DNA of 63,802 nt from Nocardia xishanensis NBRC 101358 (GTDB lineage: Bacteria > Actinomycetota > Actinomycetes > Mycobacteriales > Mycobacteriaceae), in assembly GCF_001613365.1 (NCBI RefSeq), contig NZ_BDCF01000004.1, forward strand, positions 1 to 63,802. Direction: 5' to 3'. The first letter of the stretch is position 1. Every line of letters begins with the position of its first letter. Below the pieces are notes generated by a model that searched no databases, was not told the DNA's origin, and saw nothing but the letters and a program-made list of their open reading frames with translations. The position numbers were made by a program, and so were the translations under genes. Shown here in pieces: positions 51,487-59,607 of the stretch.

Positions 51487-52697
51487 CAGCGGCCCTCCTC
51501 GTCGGCGCCGAGCGCGGCGGCCAGCGTCTGCCCGTGTTTGTCGAAGGCGCTCTGAATGCCCGCTTGCAGCCCGCCGAGCATACGTTCGCTGTTGGCCTCC
51601 GCCCAATCGAGTGACGCGATCCGATTCCGGTTCGCCCCGGTGAAGTGCGGGATCACGTGTTCGGCGAACAGGCGCGCTGACCGCTGAGTGGCGTCCCAGT
51701 CCGCTACGTTCAGCCCGAGCAGCAGGAAGGTGCCGAAACCGCCGGACTGCTCGGTGAGCTTCTCGAGGGCGGCGATGGCGTCGTCCGGTGTGCCGATGGT
51801 GGCGCGGCCGAACGCCGGGAACCCTTCGACCACCCACTGTTCGACGGCCGCCCGCGGCGAGCGACCCCACGGCGCGGTCCGGCCGCTGAGCTTCTCGATG
51901 TACTCGACGAGGTGGCCGACGCCCCATTCGGCGTCCCGCATCGCCTGCTCGCGCGTCTCGGCGATATGCATCGGCGCGACGAGCCGCCAGCGCGAGCGGT
52001 CCACCGCGTGCCCGTGCTCGAGCAGCGTCTTCTCGTAGACCTTCCAGTTCGGCGCCAGCGCCTCGTATCCGCTGGGATCCGAGGCGGCCAGCGAGAGCAG
52101 CCCGGCGCCGTGCCGACCGGCCAGCACCGCACCGGACGGCGAAAGGGTCGACGCGACAGCCATTTCCAGCCCGCCGCTCTGATAGGGCAGCAGCTGGAGC
52201 CGGGCGTCGCCGAGGCGATACCAGTCGGTCTCGGCGGTCACCGTCTCACCGCGCAGCAGGCGCACCAGCACCGCCATGGACTCGTGCATCATGTCCCGCT
52301 GCCGCACCGGGTCGATGCCGAGCATGGCCGCGTCGGTGGCCAGCTGACCAGGACCGACGCCCATCATGGTGCGGCCCATGGTGAGGTGGTCCAGCAAGCA
52401 CAGGCGATCGGCGAGCATCAGCGGCTGGTGGTAGGGCAGCGAGTTCACGCCGGTGCCGAGGCGGATGCGACTGGTGCGCTGCGCGGCGGCGGCGAGGAAT
52501 ACCTCAGGCGCCGCGATGATCTCCAGTCCGGCCGAATGATGTTCGCCCACCCAGGCTTCCGCGTAGCCGAGCCGGTCGGCCAGCGACACCAGCTCCAGAT
52601 CGCGCTGCAATTGCAGCGTCGGGTTGCCGGTGAGGGGGTGATAGGGCGCGAGGAAGAAGCCGAACCGAGTGGGTCCGGACGCAGCGGTGCCGTTCAA
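51486..52697 (-). CDS. LLM class flavin-dependent oxidoreductase in the steroid operon
   Basis: The 403-residue luciferase-like monooxygenase has RFGFFLAPYHPLTGNPTLQLQRDLELV near 11-37, GYAEAWVGEHHSAGLEIIAAPEVFLAAAA near 43-71, RIRLGTGVNSLPYHQPLMLADRLCLLDHLTMGR near 77-109, and FGTFLLLGLNVADWDATQRSA in the C-terminal part. The TTG start at 52697 is supported by AGGA 7-10 nt upstream and the absence of another start before the core. It follows hsaC by 31 bp. An extra monooxygenase here is not part of the standard steroid-ring pathway. Confidence 0.83.
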   Translation of the reverse strand: MNGTAASGPTRFGFFLAPYHPLTGNPTLQLQRDLELVSLADRLGYAEAWVGEHHSAGLEIIAAPEVFLAAAAQRTSRIRLGTGVNSLPYHQPLMLADRLCLLDHLTMGRTMMGVGPGQLATDAAMLGIDPVRQRDMMHESMAVLVRLLRGETVTAETDWYRLGDARLQLLPYQSGGLEMAVASTLSPSGAVLAGRHGAGLLSLAASDPSGYEALAPNWKVYEKTLLEHGHAVDRSRWRLVAPMHIAETREQAMRDAEWGVGHLVEYIEKLSGRTAPWGRSPRAAVEQWVVEGFPAFGRATIGTPDDAIAALEKLTEQSGGFGTFLLLGLNVADWDATQRSARLFAEHVIPHFTGANRNRIASLDWAEANSERMLGGLQAGIQSAFDKHGQTLAAALGADEEGR

Positions 52698-52728
52698 TTC
52701 AGTTGTCCTGACTTCGTGTTCGTATCCG

Positions 52729-53613
52729 TCAGCGCGACCAGTCGTGGCCCCAGTAGCTGTCCGCGGTGATCTCCTCCGCGGTGTAGGTGGATTCGTCCAC
52801 CAGCAGCCCCTCGGTGCCGTACTCCAGATCCCAGCCGCCCGGGGTGCGGACGTAGAAGGAGATCATCTTGTCGTTGGTGTGCCTGCCGAGGGTGGAGGAC
52901 AGGTGGTAGCCGGCCTTGCCGACCCGGTCCAGCGCGCGGCCCACGTCGTCGAGCTTGTCGACCTCGACCATGATGTGCACCAGGCCGGAGCCTTCCTTGC
53001 CGCCGGAGGGGATCAGCGCCAGGCTGTGATGCCGCTGGTTGACGCCGAGGAACCGCACCCGCATCGGGCCGTATTCCGGCGGGGTCGGCAGCCGGAACGC
53101 GCCGCGCGGCAGGAAGCCGAGCACGTCGGTGTAGAAGCGGAACGCGACGTCCAGGTCAGGCACCGGCAGTACGACGTGACCGAGGCCGAGTCCCTCGGTG
53201 ACGAAACGGTTTCCGTGCTGGGTGACGACCGGGCTGTGGTCGAGCACCGGGCCGTGGAACACCTCGACGGGCGTGCCCGCGGGGTCGGTGAAGGCGATCG
53301 CCTCCTCGACCCGGCGCGCGTCGGCCTCCTCGACCGAGAGCGTGGCGACCTCGATCCCGGCCGCGCGCACCGCGTCTCGCGCGGCGGCCAGCGCCCGGTG
53401 GTCGCGGACCTCCCAGCCGACCGCGAGCACCTTGTCGGTGTCGCCCGGCACCAGCACCAGGCGGGCGCCGCGTTCGTCCATGCGCAGGTAGATCGCGTCC
53501 GGGTCGGGACCGCTGCCCTCGGCGAAACCCATCACGTCGAAGGCGAAGGTGCGCCAGGCGTGCGGATCGCTGACCGCGACCTTCACATAACCGAGCGAGC
53601 TGATGACAGCCAT
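52729..53613 (-). CDS. hsaC: HsaC-like extradiol dioxygenase
   Basis: The 294-residue type I extradiol dioxygenase is made of two VOC-like modules. Fe(II) ligands are visible as His in LGLGHVVLPV (near 147), His in NQRHHSLALIP (near 203) and Glu in GGWDLEYGTEG (near 255). It resembles remembered Mycobacterium HsaC (YLRMDE, EVFHGP, SATLGRH-type patches), which cleaves the A-ring catechol 3,4-DHSA to 4,9-DSHA. The start at 53613 follows GAGGAGA. It lies 13 bp downstream of kshB. Its product would be the substrate of the HsaD-like protein encoded at 213-1073. Confidence 0.88.
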   Translation of the reverse strand: MAVISSLGYVKVAVSDPHAWRTFAFDVMGFAEGSGPDPDAIYLRMDERGARLVLVPGDTDKVLAVGWEVRDHRALAAARDAVRAAGIEVATLSVEEADARRVEEAIAFTDPAGTPVEVFHGPVLDHSPVVTQHGNRFVTEGLGLGHVVLPVPDLDVAFRFYTDVLGFLPRGAFRLPTPPEYGPMRVRFLGVNQRHHSLALIPSGGKEGSGLVHIMVEVDKLDDVGRALDRVGKAGYHLSSTLGRHTNDKMISFYVRTPGGWDLEYGTEGLLVDESTYTAEEITADSYWGHDWSR

Positions 53614-53626
53614 GGGGTGGTTCTCC

Positions 53627-54631
53627 TCAGTCATAGGTGATCCGGACCGTGTCGGTGACCGGAATCGCCTGGCAGGCGAGCACATAGCCGTCGGCCAGGT
53701 CTTCTTTCTCCAATACGTCGTTGCGCAGTAGCTTCACCTCGCCGTCGCTCACCCGGCACACGCACGCGCTGCACGCGCCCTCGCGGCACGAGTACGGCGC
53801 CTCGACGCCGCGGGCGAGCAGCACGTCGAGCAGCACGGTCTCGCGCGGCCAGCCGAATTCGTGGGTGTCGCCGTCGATGTCGACGGTGACGGATGCCGCG
53901 TCCTCGTGTCCGGCGTCGGCAGCGGGCACCGAGGCGAACGGGTCGCCGGTGAGGGAAAGGAACCGCTCGGAGTGCACACGGTCGACGCCGAGCGCGGCGG
54001 ACGCCGACTCGACGGCATCCATGAAAGGCTCTGGGCCGCAGACGAACACAGGGCGATCGGCCCACGGCGCCAGCAGCGCCTCGAGCTGCCGAGCTGAGGG
54101 CAGGCCCTGCACGGTCTCCAGCCAGTGCACCACGGTGAGGCGGTCCGGATGGGCCGCCGCGAGCCGAGCCAGTTCGCCGGCGAAGATCACCGAGCGCTCG
54201 TCCCGGTTGGCGTATATCAGGGTGCAGTGCCCGCGCCCCTGTGCCAGCGCGGATTTCGCGATGGACAGCACCGGCGTGATGCCGCTGCCCGCCGCGAGCA
54301 GCAGCAGGTCGTCATCGAGCGAGTCCGGGGTGAAGACACCCGCCGGGGGTAGGCTGTCGAACTCCATGCCCTCGGCGGCGTTGTCGCACAACCAGTTCGA
54401 TGCGTATCCGGACGCCGTCCGCTTCACGGTCACCTTCAGTGGACCGTCCTCGTGCGGCGCGCTCGACAGGGAGTACGAGCGCGCCACCGACCCGGTGCGG
54501 TCGCTGGGGATCCGCAGGGTGAGGAACTGTCCAGGCCGATACGCGGGCCGCGGGCCCTCGGCGACAAACTCCAGCGACACCGCGTCGGTGGTCTCGGCGA
54601 TCACGCGCGCGACGCGCAACCGGATACTCAC
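53627..54631 (-). CDS. kshB: 3-ketosteroid 9alpha-hydroxylase reductase (KshB-like)
   Basis: The 334-residue ferredoxin-reductase-type protein has an FAD motif ARSYSLSS (near 48-55), NAD domain AAGSGITPVLSIAKSAL (near 115) and FVCGPEPFMDAV (near 203). A C-terminal plant-type [2Fe-2S] domain has CREGACSACVCRVSDG and LACQA (near 285-325), providing four Cys. KshB delivers electrons from NADH to KshA. The GTG at 54631 overlaps the upstream small gene as GTGA and has AGGA 7 nt before it. The kshA gene lies two genes upstream in the same unit. Confidence 0.89.
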   Translation of the reverse strand: MSIRLRVARVIAETTDAVSLEFVAEGPRPAYRPGQFLTLRIPSDRTGSVARSYSLSSAPHEDGPLKVTVKRTASGYASNWLCDNAAEGMEFDSLPPAGVFTPDSLDDDLLLLAAGSGITPVLSIAKSALAQGRGHCTLIYANRDERSVIFAGELARLAAAHPDRLTVVHWLETVQGLPSARQLEALLAPWADRPVFVCGPEPFMDAVESASAALGVDRVHSERFLSLTGDPFASVPAADAGHEDAASVTVDIDGDTHEFGWPRETVLLDVLLARGVEAPYSCREGACSACVCRVSDGEVKLLRNDVLEKEDLADGYVLACQAIPVTDTVRITYD

Positions 54632-54855
54632 AGCAGATCCTGCTCTCGGGTACTCAACCCAAGCGCGCCCGCGATGACCGCGTTGTCGATGCTGCGGCGC
54701 AGCGCGGCGCAGCCCGGCACCGGTCCGCCGCCGTCGCCGCCGAGCTCCGCGCACTGGCGCGCCGCGGCGGCGGTCCACTGCACGCTCGTGTGCGCGGGGC
54801 TGAATTTCACTACGGCGACCCGGTTTCCGCAGGCCTGACAGATGACGGCGTCCAT
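54628..54855 (-). CDS. Small CxxC protein between kshA and kshB
   Basis: The 75-residue protein starts MDAVICQACGNRVAVVKFSPAHTSVQW and has Cys at 6, 9, 35 and about 49 (CQACG, ARQCAEL, PGCAALR). This is compatible with a small zinc-ribbon or metal/cluster-binding fold. Its start is 10 bp after the KshA stop, and its stop overlaps the kshB start (GTGA). Location argues for a role in the hydroxylase: a maturation, stability or electron-transfer helper. No known family is recognised; this is inference from context. Confidence 0.72.
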   Translation of the reverse strand: MDAVICQACGNRVAVVKFSPAHTSVQWTAAAARQCAELGGDGGGPVPGCAALRRSIDNAVIAGALGLSTREQDLL

Positions 54856-54865
54856 GGCGCTGCGC

Positions 54866-56017
54866 TCAGGCCTCGCTGCTCGCACGCTGCGCGGCCAGGT
54901 TCTCGGCGACCTCGGCCTCCCACGCGCTGATCGCGCGGGTGGTGTCGACCTCGAATTCGAAACGGGCGGTCATCTTCTCGTCCACCTCGGCGACGTCCCG
55001 GTAGAACTGCTCGTACCAGCGGCGCAGCTGGTACACCGGCCCGTCCTCCTCACACAGCAGCGGGTTGTCGATGCGGGTCTTGCGCTTCCAGATCGCCACG
55101 TCCTGCTCGAAGCCGCGGCCGAGCCCGCCCGCGAACCGCACCGCCATCGCGTCGGCCTCCTCGGGCGCGAGACCGGGCAGCTTCTTGACGATCGCGCCGT
55201 ACTGGAGCACGAACTTGGTGGGGGTCACCGGGTAGTGGCAGTTGATCAGCACCGCCTCCACGGTCTGGCCGTTGGACTCGTTGACCAGGTTGTCGATCAT
55301 GTAGGAGGGGCCGTAGTAGTGCGCCTCGGAGTGCAGCACGTTCTTGCCGCCCGCTTCCTTGGCCAGCTCGCCCTGCATGTCCTCGCGGCCGATGGAGGTC
55401 ATGTACTGGCTGGCGACGTGGCCCTCGAAGACGTTTTTGAAATAGGTCGGGAAGGCGAAGTGCACATAGAAGAAGTGCGCCATGTCGACCACGTTGTCGA
55501 TGACCTCGCGGCAGTTCGCGCCGTCGATGACGATCTGGTTCCAGGTCCAGTCGCTCCACTCGTCGCTGTACGCGCCCTCGATGCGCGGGATGGTGATGTC
55601 CTCCGGCGGCGGGTTGCCCTCGGGGTCGTGCCAGACGAACAGCTGCCGGTTCTGCTCGAGCGTGGTCCACGCCTTGGTGCGGGCCAGCGGCGGCACCCGG
55701 CGGGCGTATGGAATCGCGGCGCAGCGGCCGTTGCCCTTCCAGCGCCAGTCGTGGAACGGGCAGGCGATGGTGTCGCCCTTGATCGTGCCGTCGCCGAGGT
55801 TGCCGCCCATGTGCCTGCAGTAGGCGTCGAGCACGTTGAGCGTGCCGTCGGCGCCGGCGAAGACGACCAGTTCGGTGCCGAACGCGGTGATGGTATGCGG
55901 CTTGCCGTCCCGGAAGCCTTCGGCGAGTCCGAGGCAGTGCCAGCCGCGCGCGTAGCGGGCGGGCGGGGCGCCGGTGTCGATCACGCGCACCTGATCGTCG
56001 GTGTTCGCCGTGCTCAT
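54866..56017 (-). CDS. kshA: 3-ketosteroid 9alpha-hydroxylase oxygenase (KshA-like)
   Basis: The 383-residue Rieske oxygenase has the cluster ligands YCRHMGGN and ACPFHDWRW (near 67-92), the mononuclear iron site DNVVDMAHFFYVHF (near 174-187) and the downstream Asp. It opens RYARGWHCLGLAEGFRDGKPHTI, matching KshA. It hydroxylates C9 of 3-ketosteroids; with KstD this opens ring B. GGAGG lies upstream of the ATG at 56017. It sits 113 bp downstream of hsaB. Specificity for a particular side chain cannot be read from sequence. Confidence 0.9.
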   Translation of the reverse strand: MSTANTDDQVRVIDTGAPPARYARGWHCLGLAEGFRDGKPHTITAFGTELVVFAGADGTLNVLDAYCRHMGGNLGDGTIKGDTIACPFHDWRWKGNGRCAAIPYARRVPPLARTKAWTTLEQNRQLFVWHDPEGNPPPEDITIPRIEGAYSDEWSDWTWNQIVIDGANCREVIDNVVDMAHFFYVHFAFPTYFKNVFEGHVASQYMTSIGREDMQGELAKEAGGKNVLHSEAHYYGPSYMIDNLVNESNGQTVEAVLINCHYPVTPTKFVLQYGAIVKKLPGLAPEEADAMAVRFAGGLGRGFEQDVAIWKRKTRIDNPLLCEEDGPVYQLRRWYEQFYRDVAEVDEKMTARFEFEVDTTRAISAWEAEVAENLAAQRASSEA

Positions 56018-56130
56018 GATGTCGGGTCCTCCACTGGTATTTCGCTCAGGCCTATGTCGTTCCGGGCTATTTCGATGCTGTGACGGCGCTCGTGGCGCCG
56101 GTAGGCGTGGTCCCACTGATCGGGAGCCGC

Positions 56131-56607
56131 TCAGACCACCGCCAGCCGCTCGTAGCCGGACCGGTAGAACAGCAGCGGCGCGGCCTCCCGCTGTTCGCCG
56201 AGAGCGGTGACGTGCGCGACGACGATGGTGTGATCGCCGCCGTCGACCTCTCGTTCCACGAGGCAATCGATCCAGGCGATGGAACCCTCCAGCAGCGGCG
56301 AACCGTTGGGGGAGCGGCGCCAGCGCAGGTCGGCGAACTTGTCCGGGCCGCTGCGGCCCAGCTGCCTGCACACGTCCTCTTGGTCGTCGGCCAGGATATT
56401 GACGCAGAACCGGCCGACCTCGCGGATGCGCGGCCAGGTGGTGGACGTGCGGGCCGGGAAGAGCGCGACGGCGGCCGGGTCCAGCGACAGCGCGGAGAAC
56501 GACTGGCAGGCGAAGCCGAGCGGCTGGTCGCCTTCGAGTGCCGTGATCGCGGTGATGCCGGTGCAGAATCGGCCCAGGACGGCCTTGAAGTCGAGATCGA
56601 CGGCCAT
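56131..56607 (-). CDS. hsaB: HsaB-like flavin reductase
   Basis: The 158-residue flavin reductase of the Fre/NtaB-like split-barrel type has DFKAVLGRFCTGITAITALEGDQPLGFACQSFSALSLDPAAVALFPARTSTTWP near 6-60, FCVNILADDQ near 67-76 and IAWIDCLVEREVDGGDHTIVVAHV near 109-132. HsaB supplies reduced FMN to HsaA. The start at 56607 follows AGGAG. It is the first gene of the steroid unit; the HsaA-like oxygenase it should serve is encoded about 50 kb away (1070-2236). Confidence 0.86.
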   Translation of the reverse strand: MAVDLDFKAVLGRFCTGITAITALEGDQPLGFACQSFSALSLDPAAVALFPARTSTTWPRIREVGRFCVNILADDQEDVCRQLGRSGPDKFADLRWRRSPNGSPLLEGSIAWIDCLVEREVDGGDHTIVVAHVTALGEQREAAPLLFYRSGYERLAVV

Positions 56608-56848
56608 GGTGCTCCTAGTTTCGACTAGAAATATTCCGTTTCGCCATGACCGTAGGCGGCGCGGGGCCCAGGGTGTCAAGCACGGATTCCGGCTACCGAG
56701 AAAATCCGTACCGATCTCCGTAGTTTCCGGGATTCAGGCTCGCGCCCGGCGCGGCACTGTGATGGGAGACACAAGAACACGTGCCGAAACTGCACATGCC
56801 TAATCGAAATACTCTTAAGCTTGATTCGCTACACAATGGAGGTGAGCC
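56608..56848. promoter_or_regulatory. Divergent control region between hsaB and the IclR gene
   Basis: The 241-bp gap contains two inverted repeats. One is TAGT-TTCG-ACTA within 56617-56628 near the hsaB start. The other is ACGGATT (56682-56688) pairing with AATCCGT (56703-56709). AT-rich sequence upstream of each start fits back-to-back promoters. Which repeat the regulator binds is not known. I do not see the KstR or KstR2 consensus. Confidence 0.5.
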
Positions 56849-57688
56849 ATGACGGTCGAGATGCTGACCCATCCCGAGTCCGGCGAGTGGACGGGTACGG
56901 GTCGTGCGACCGCCAAGCCGGCCCAGCCGCCGGTGTCGATGATCGAGAGAATGACGCTGATCCTAGATGCGTTCGACGGCGCGACACCGACTTTGACCTT
57001 GCTGGGTCTCGCCGAGCGGACCGGGCTGCCTCGTTCCACGGTGCATCGCATCCTGGACCAGATGATTCGGCTGCGCTGGCTCGCGCATGCTCCCGGCGGC
57101 TATCGCCTCGGCATGCGCACCCTGGAGCTCGGCGGACTCGCCGCCGATCACAACGAGATTCGCGATGTGGTGAGCCCGCTGCTGCACGATCTCTGTCAGC
57201 GCACCGGGATGGTCGGACACCTCGGCGTGCTCGACGGGCGCGAGGTGCTCTATCTCGACAAGGCGGGTGGACGCCTGGCCGCGACCATCCCGACCCGGCT
57301 CGGCGGCCGCATGCCCGCGCACAGCACGGCATTGGGCAAGGCGCTGCTCGCGACGCTGGAACCCAGCATCGTCGAGGCGTCGTTCCGTGACCGGCTGCCC
57401 CAGCTGACGGCTCGGACCGTCTGCGACAGAGGCGAACTGCACCGCGAGCTGAACCGGATCCGGCACCGCCAGGGCGTCGCCGTCGACAACGAGGAATCGG
57501 TCAACGGCATCGCGTGCGTAGCCGTGCCGGTACGCGGGCGCGGCGCCGCGGTGGCCGCGCTGTCGCTGTCCGGACAGGTCAGCGGCGAACGGCCCGCGCT
57601 GGACACCGCCCGGTTGGCGCGGGTTCTCGTCGAGATCGCTCACGAGGCAGGTCGCGCGCTGTTCCCGCGGCACGCGCGCTGGCGCTGA
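56849..57688 (+). CDS. IclR-family regulator of the steroid operon
   Basis: The 279-residue regulator has an N-terminal winged HTH (MTLILDAFDGATPTLTLLGLAERTGLPRSTVHRILDQMIRLRWL, near 35-78) and a complete IclR effector domain: HLGVLDGREVLYLDKAGG, AHSTALGKALLA near 152-163, GVAVDNEESVNGIACVAVPV. GGAGG precedes the ATG at 56849. It is divergent from hsaB, so it most likely controls the hsaB-kshA-kshB-hsaC operon in response to a steroid intermediate. Typical cholesterol genes are instead under TetR regulators (KstR/KstR2), which makes this arrangement distinct. Confidence 0.87.
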   Translation: MTVEMLTHPESGEWTGTGRATAKPAQPPVSMIERMTLILDAFDGATPTLTLLGLAERTGLPRSTVHRILDQMIRLRWLAHAPGGYRLGMRTLELGGLAADHNEIRDVVSPLLHDLCQRTGMVGHLGVLDGREVLYLDKAGGRLAATIPTRLGGRMPAHSTALGKALLATLEPSIVEASFRDRLPQLTARTVCDRGELHRELNRIRHRQGVAVDNEESVNGIACVAVPVRGRGAAVAALSLSGQVSGERPALDTARLARVLVEIAHEAGRALFPRHARWR

Positions 57689-57723
57689 GCTGTTCCACGC
57701 CAGGACGATCCGGCTCGGCGGCG

Positions 57724-57912
57724 ATGCTTCGGCCTCGCGGCCATGACAATTGGGTCTCACCGCCACAACCGCCGAGCGAATCGGTGCCGTGGTGGATGGA
57801 AGACAATTGGCGCGGGCTAGCCGTGACTTTCGCGCTCGGGTTCGGCTACTGGCTGATCCTGGCGAGCGTCTACGGCGATGCTCCGGGCCACGGATCCTCT
57901 GCTCCGCGGTGA
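57724..57912 (+). CDS. Possible small membrane protein
   Basis: A 62-codon frame encodes MLRPRGHDNWVSPPQ, a Trp-rich ESVPWWMEDNWRG and one hydrophobic helix LAVTFALGFGYWLILASVYG. Third-base bias supports coding only moderately. It may be a stand-alone small membrane protein. Function unknown. Confidence 0.38.
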   Translation: MLRPRGHDNWVSPPQPPSESVPWWMEDNWRGLAVTFALGFGYWLILASVYGDAPGHGSSAPR

Positions 57913-58547
57913 CCCCCGCGGTCGGCACGGCCGTCTGGATAGCGCATCGTCCTCCGAAACCCGGCAAGCCTCGCTCGTGCTGAGGTGGCTTGCAGCGATG
58001 CTGATCGGCGCTGCTTCGGCGCCTCCCCTGGCTCGGAAAATCTGCGCCGCAATGGCTCGGCTCGTCGGTGGTCGATGGCGACCCGAACTGCGCACTGGCG
58101 AGGCGATGGGCGGCCCGCGGCCGGTGGGAAGTGCTCAGCTCGCTGACCGCCCGCACGGGCGCGTGGGATAGGCAGCGCCACCATCCACAGAGCCCGTGTG
58201 GCCTAGAGGGTGGAGGTGCCATGGCGAAGGTGGTCGTGGCCGGCGTCGCCCGTACTCCCGGCGGAATCGGAAACTTGGACCACCACATCGGTGACACCGT
58301 GGACCGCGACATGCCCAACGATGCCGATTGACGATTCGGCGAACTCAGTGAGCTCCACCGCCGTCTCCAGACCGGTCGGTTCTTTTTCGAACAGACTGCA
58401 TGAGTCATCCAAGCGGAATAGCAGTCCCCGTATTGTCGGACAGCCTTCTGCAATGTAACCTCGGGATTTGGTCGACCGTCGGCATCGTAGGTCGTGATCG
58501 GTCATGTCCATAGTAGAAGCGTCTAACTATTAGTCAGGAGGGGGAAG
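57913..58547. other. Spacer before the type VII cluster, no firm gene
   Basis: This 635-bp stretch becomes less GC-rich toward its right end. Two small frames overlap at 58203-58511 (minus) and 58220-58331 (plus, ATG after GGTGGAGGTGCC, 36 codons). Both have GC-rich third positions, and I cannot decide between them or confirm either. The right end carries the AGGAGGGGG of the next gene (58536-58544). Confidence 0.4.
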
Positions 58548-58868
58548 GTGTCCGAAGAATTAAAGGTAACGCCTGATGACCTGGACAAGTTCGCCACCAC
58601 GATTAAGGACCTTTCTGCTCAAGCGGGCAGGGCAAAAGATTATGCCAGCAGCTATCTGAATATTGACGCTGAGCAAGGGCGAATCTACGCGAGTGCGAAT
58701 GAATTGGTCGACGAAATTCAGAAAAATTTGAGAGCTAATTACGAAAAACTGGCAGCGCTTTGCGATTCGGCGTCCTCGGAATTGACGAAGAGCGCGCAGA
58801 TGTACCGCACGACGGATCTCGAGGCGGCCAAGCGTCAAGACGCTCTTTATCCGGGTGCCGAACGATGA
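58548..58868 (+). CDS. EspC/WXG100-like type VII secretion substrate
   Basis: The 106-residue helical-hairpin protein (LKVTPDDLDKFATTIKDLSAQAGRAKDYASSYL and LRANYEKLAALCDSASSELTKSAQMYRTTDLEA) resembles EspC/WXG100 substrates. It carries the type VII signal YxxxD as YRTTD near the C-terminus (near 87-91). The GTG start at 58548 has an AGGAGGGGG a few bases upstream. The next gene starts inside its stop (ATGA), so they form an operon and probably a secreted pair. Base composition is lower in GC than the rest of the window. Confidence 0.75.
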   Translation: MSEELKVTPDDLDKFATTIKDLSAQAGRAKDYASSYLNIDAEQGRIYASANELVDEIQKNLRANYEKLAALCDSASSELTKSAQMYRTTDLEAAKRQDALYPGAER

Positions 58869-59607
58869 CGAACCCCGACGTGGGACGGCCTGAGGGTAAG
58901 TTGGAGGAGCCGAATGCCGAGGATCACATCTCCAATGACGTAGCGTTCTGGTTGGGAGCGAACTTCGTCTCACCCGCGTATTGGGTAAATGGGCGATACA
59001 GAAATTTACCGGCGTTGATATACTCGAATGGGTGGCGTCAGAGGTTGCCGGCGATTGGCAGGCGGTAAAACGAGCGGCGATAACGGTTCAAAATCTAGCG
59101 GAATTCAATTCCGCCTTCAGTCGGTCGATCAAGACTGAGTGGAATGATCGGCTGGATCAATCCTGGGATGGAAACGCCGCAGAGAATGCGAAGCAGTATT
59201 TCGAGAAGTTGGCATGGGCGCTGGATGGCCAAGTTGGGCAACTCAAGGGAATTGCACAGCAGCTGAACAACCTAGCTGACGCTATGGCCGATCTATGTCG
59301 AGGACTCGGCGATCTTCTTCAGGAGATTATTGACCTGGCGGCCGTTGCGGTTGCGATGTCCTGGACTGCACCGGAAAATCCGGCCTTGTGGGCCGTCGTC
59401 GTGAGAATGCTGGTCAAGGTTAATGCGGCATTCTCATTGGTGGGCGGGGCTTGGACGCTCTTCACAACCGGTAGTGCCATTATTCGCAGCCTGAATGCAG
59501 ACACAGATCCGTCTGCATTCCCTGAACTGGGAGTTGTCGTAAGCAGAACTGAAGACAACAAGCGGTACGGAACTCCTATTCAAGCATACGATCACCCGGG
59601 AGTGTGA
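58865..59607 (+). pseudogene. Type VII WXG-domain protein with a frameshift at about 58990
   Basis: Translation from ATG 58865 (coupled by ATGA) gives MTNPDVGRPEGKLEEPNAED, then NDVAFWLGANFVSPAYWVN, after which the frame is lost. The frame one base back continues WAIQKFTGVDILEWV, then a helical WXG-like motif SWDGNAAENAKQYF and two hydrophobic segments (VAVAMSW; LVGGAWTLFTTGSAII). Restoring one T at 58990 (AAT-TGG) joins the two as YWVNWAIQKF, a natural WXG-family reading. So the gene is a one-base deletion mutant, carries an assembly error, or uses -1 frameshifting. The second part alone could start at 58981. Confidence 0.7.

Noticed and set aside
56608..56848. KstR or KstR2 binding site upstream of hsaB
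   Set aside because: I looked for the AACnnGTT-type and CAAGnnCTTG-type dyads in this gap and did not find them. The visible repeats differ.
58203..58511. Minus-strand gene, or a 36-codon plus-strand gene at 58220
   Set aside because: Both frames have GC-rich third positions but overlap on opposite strands with no motif and no neighbour relationship. Neither can be supported.
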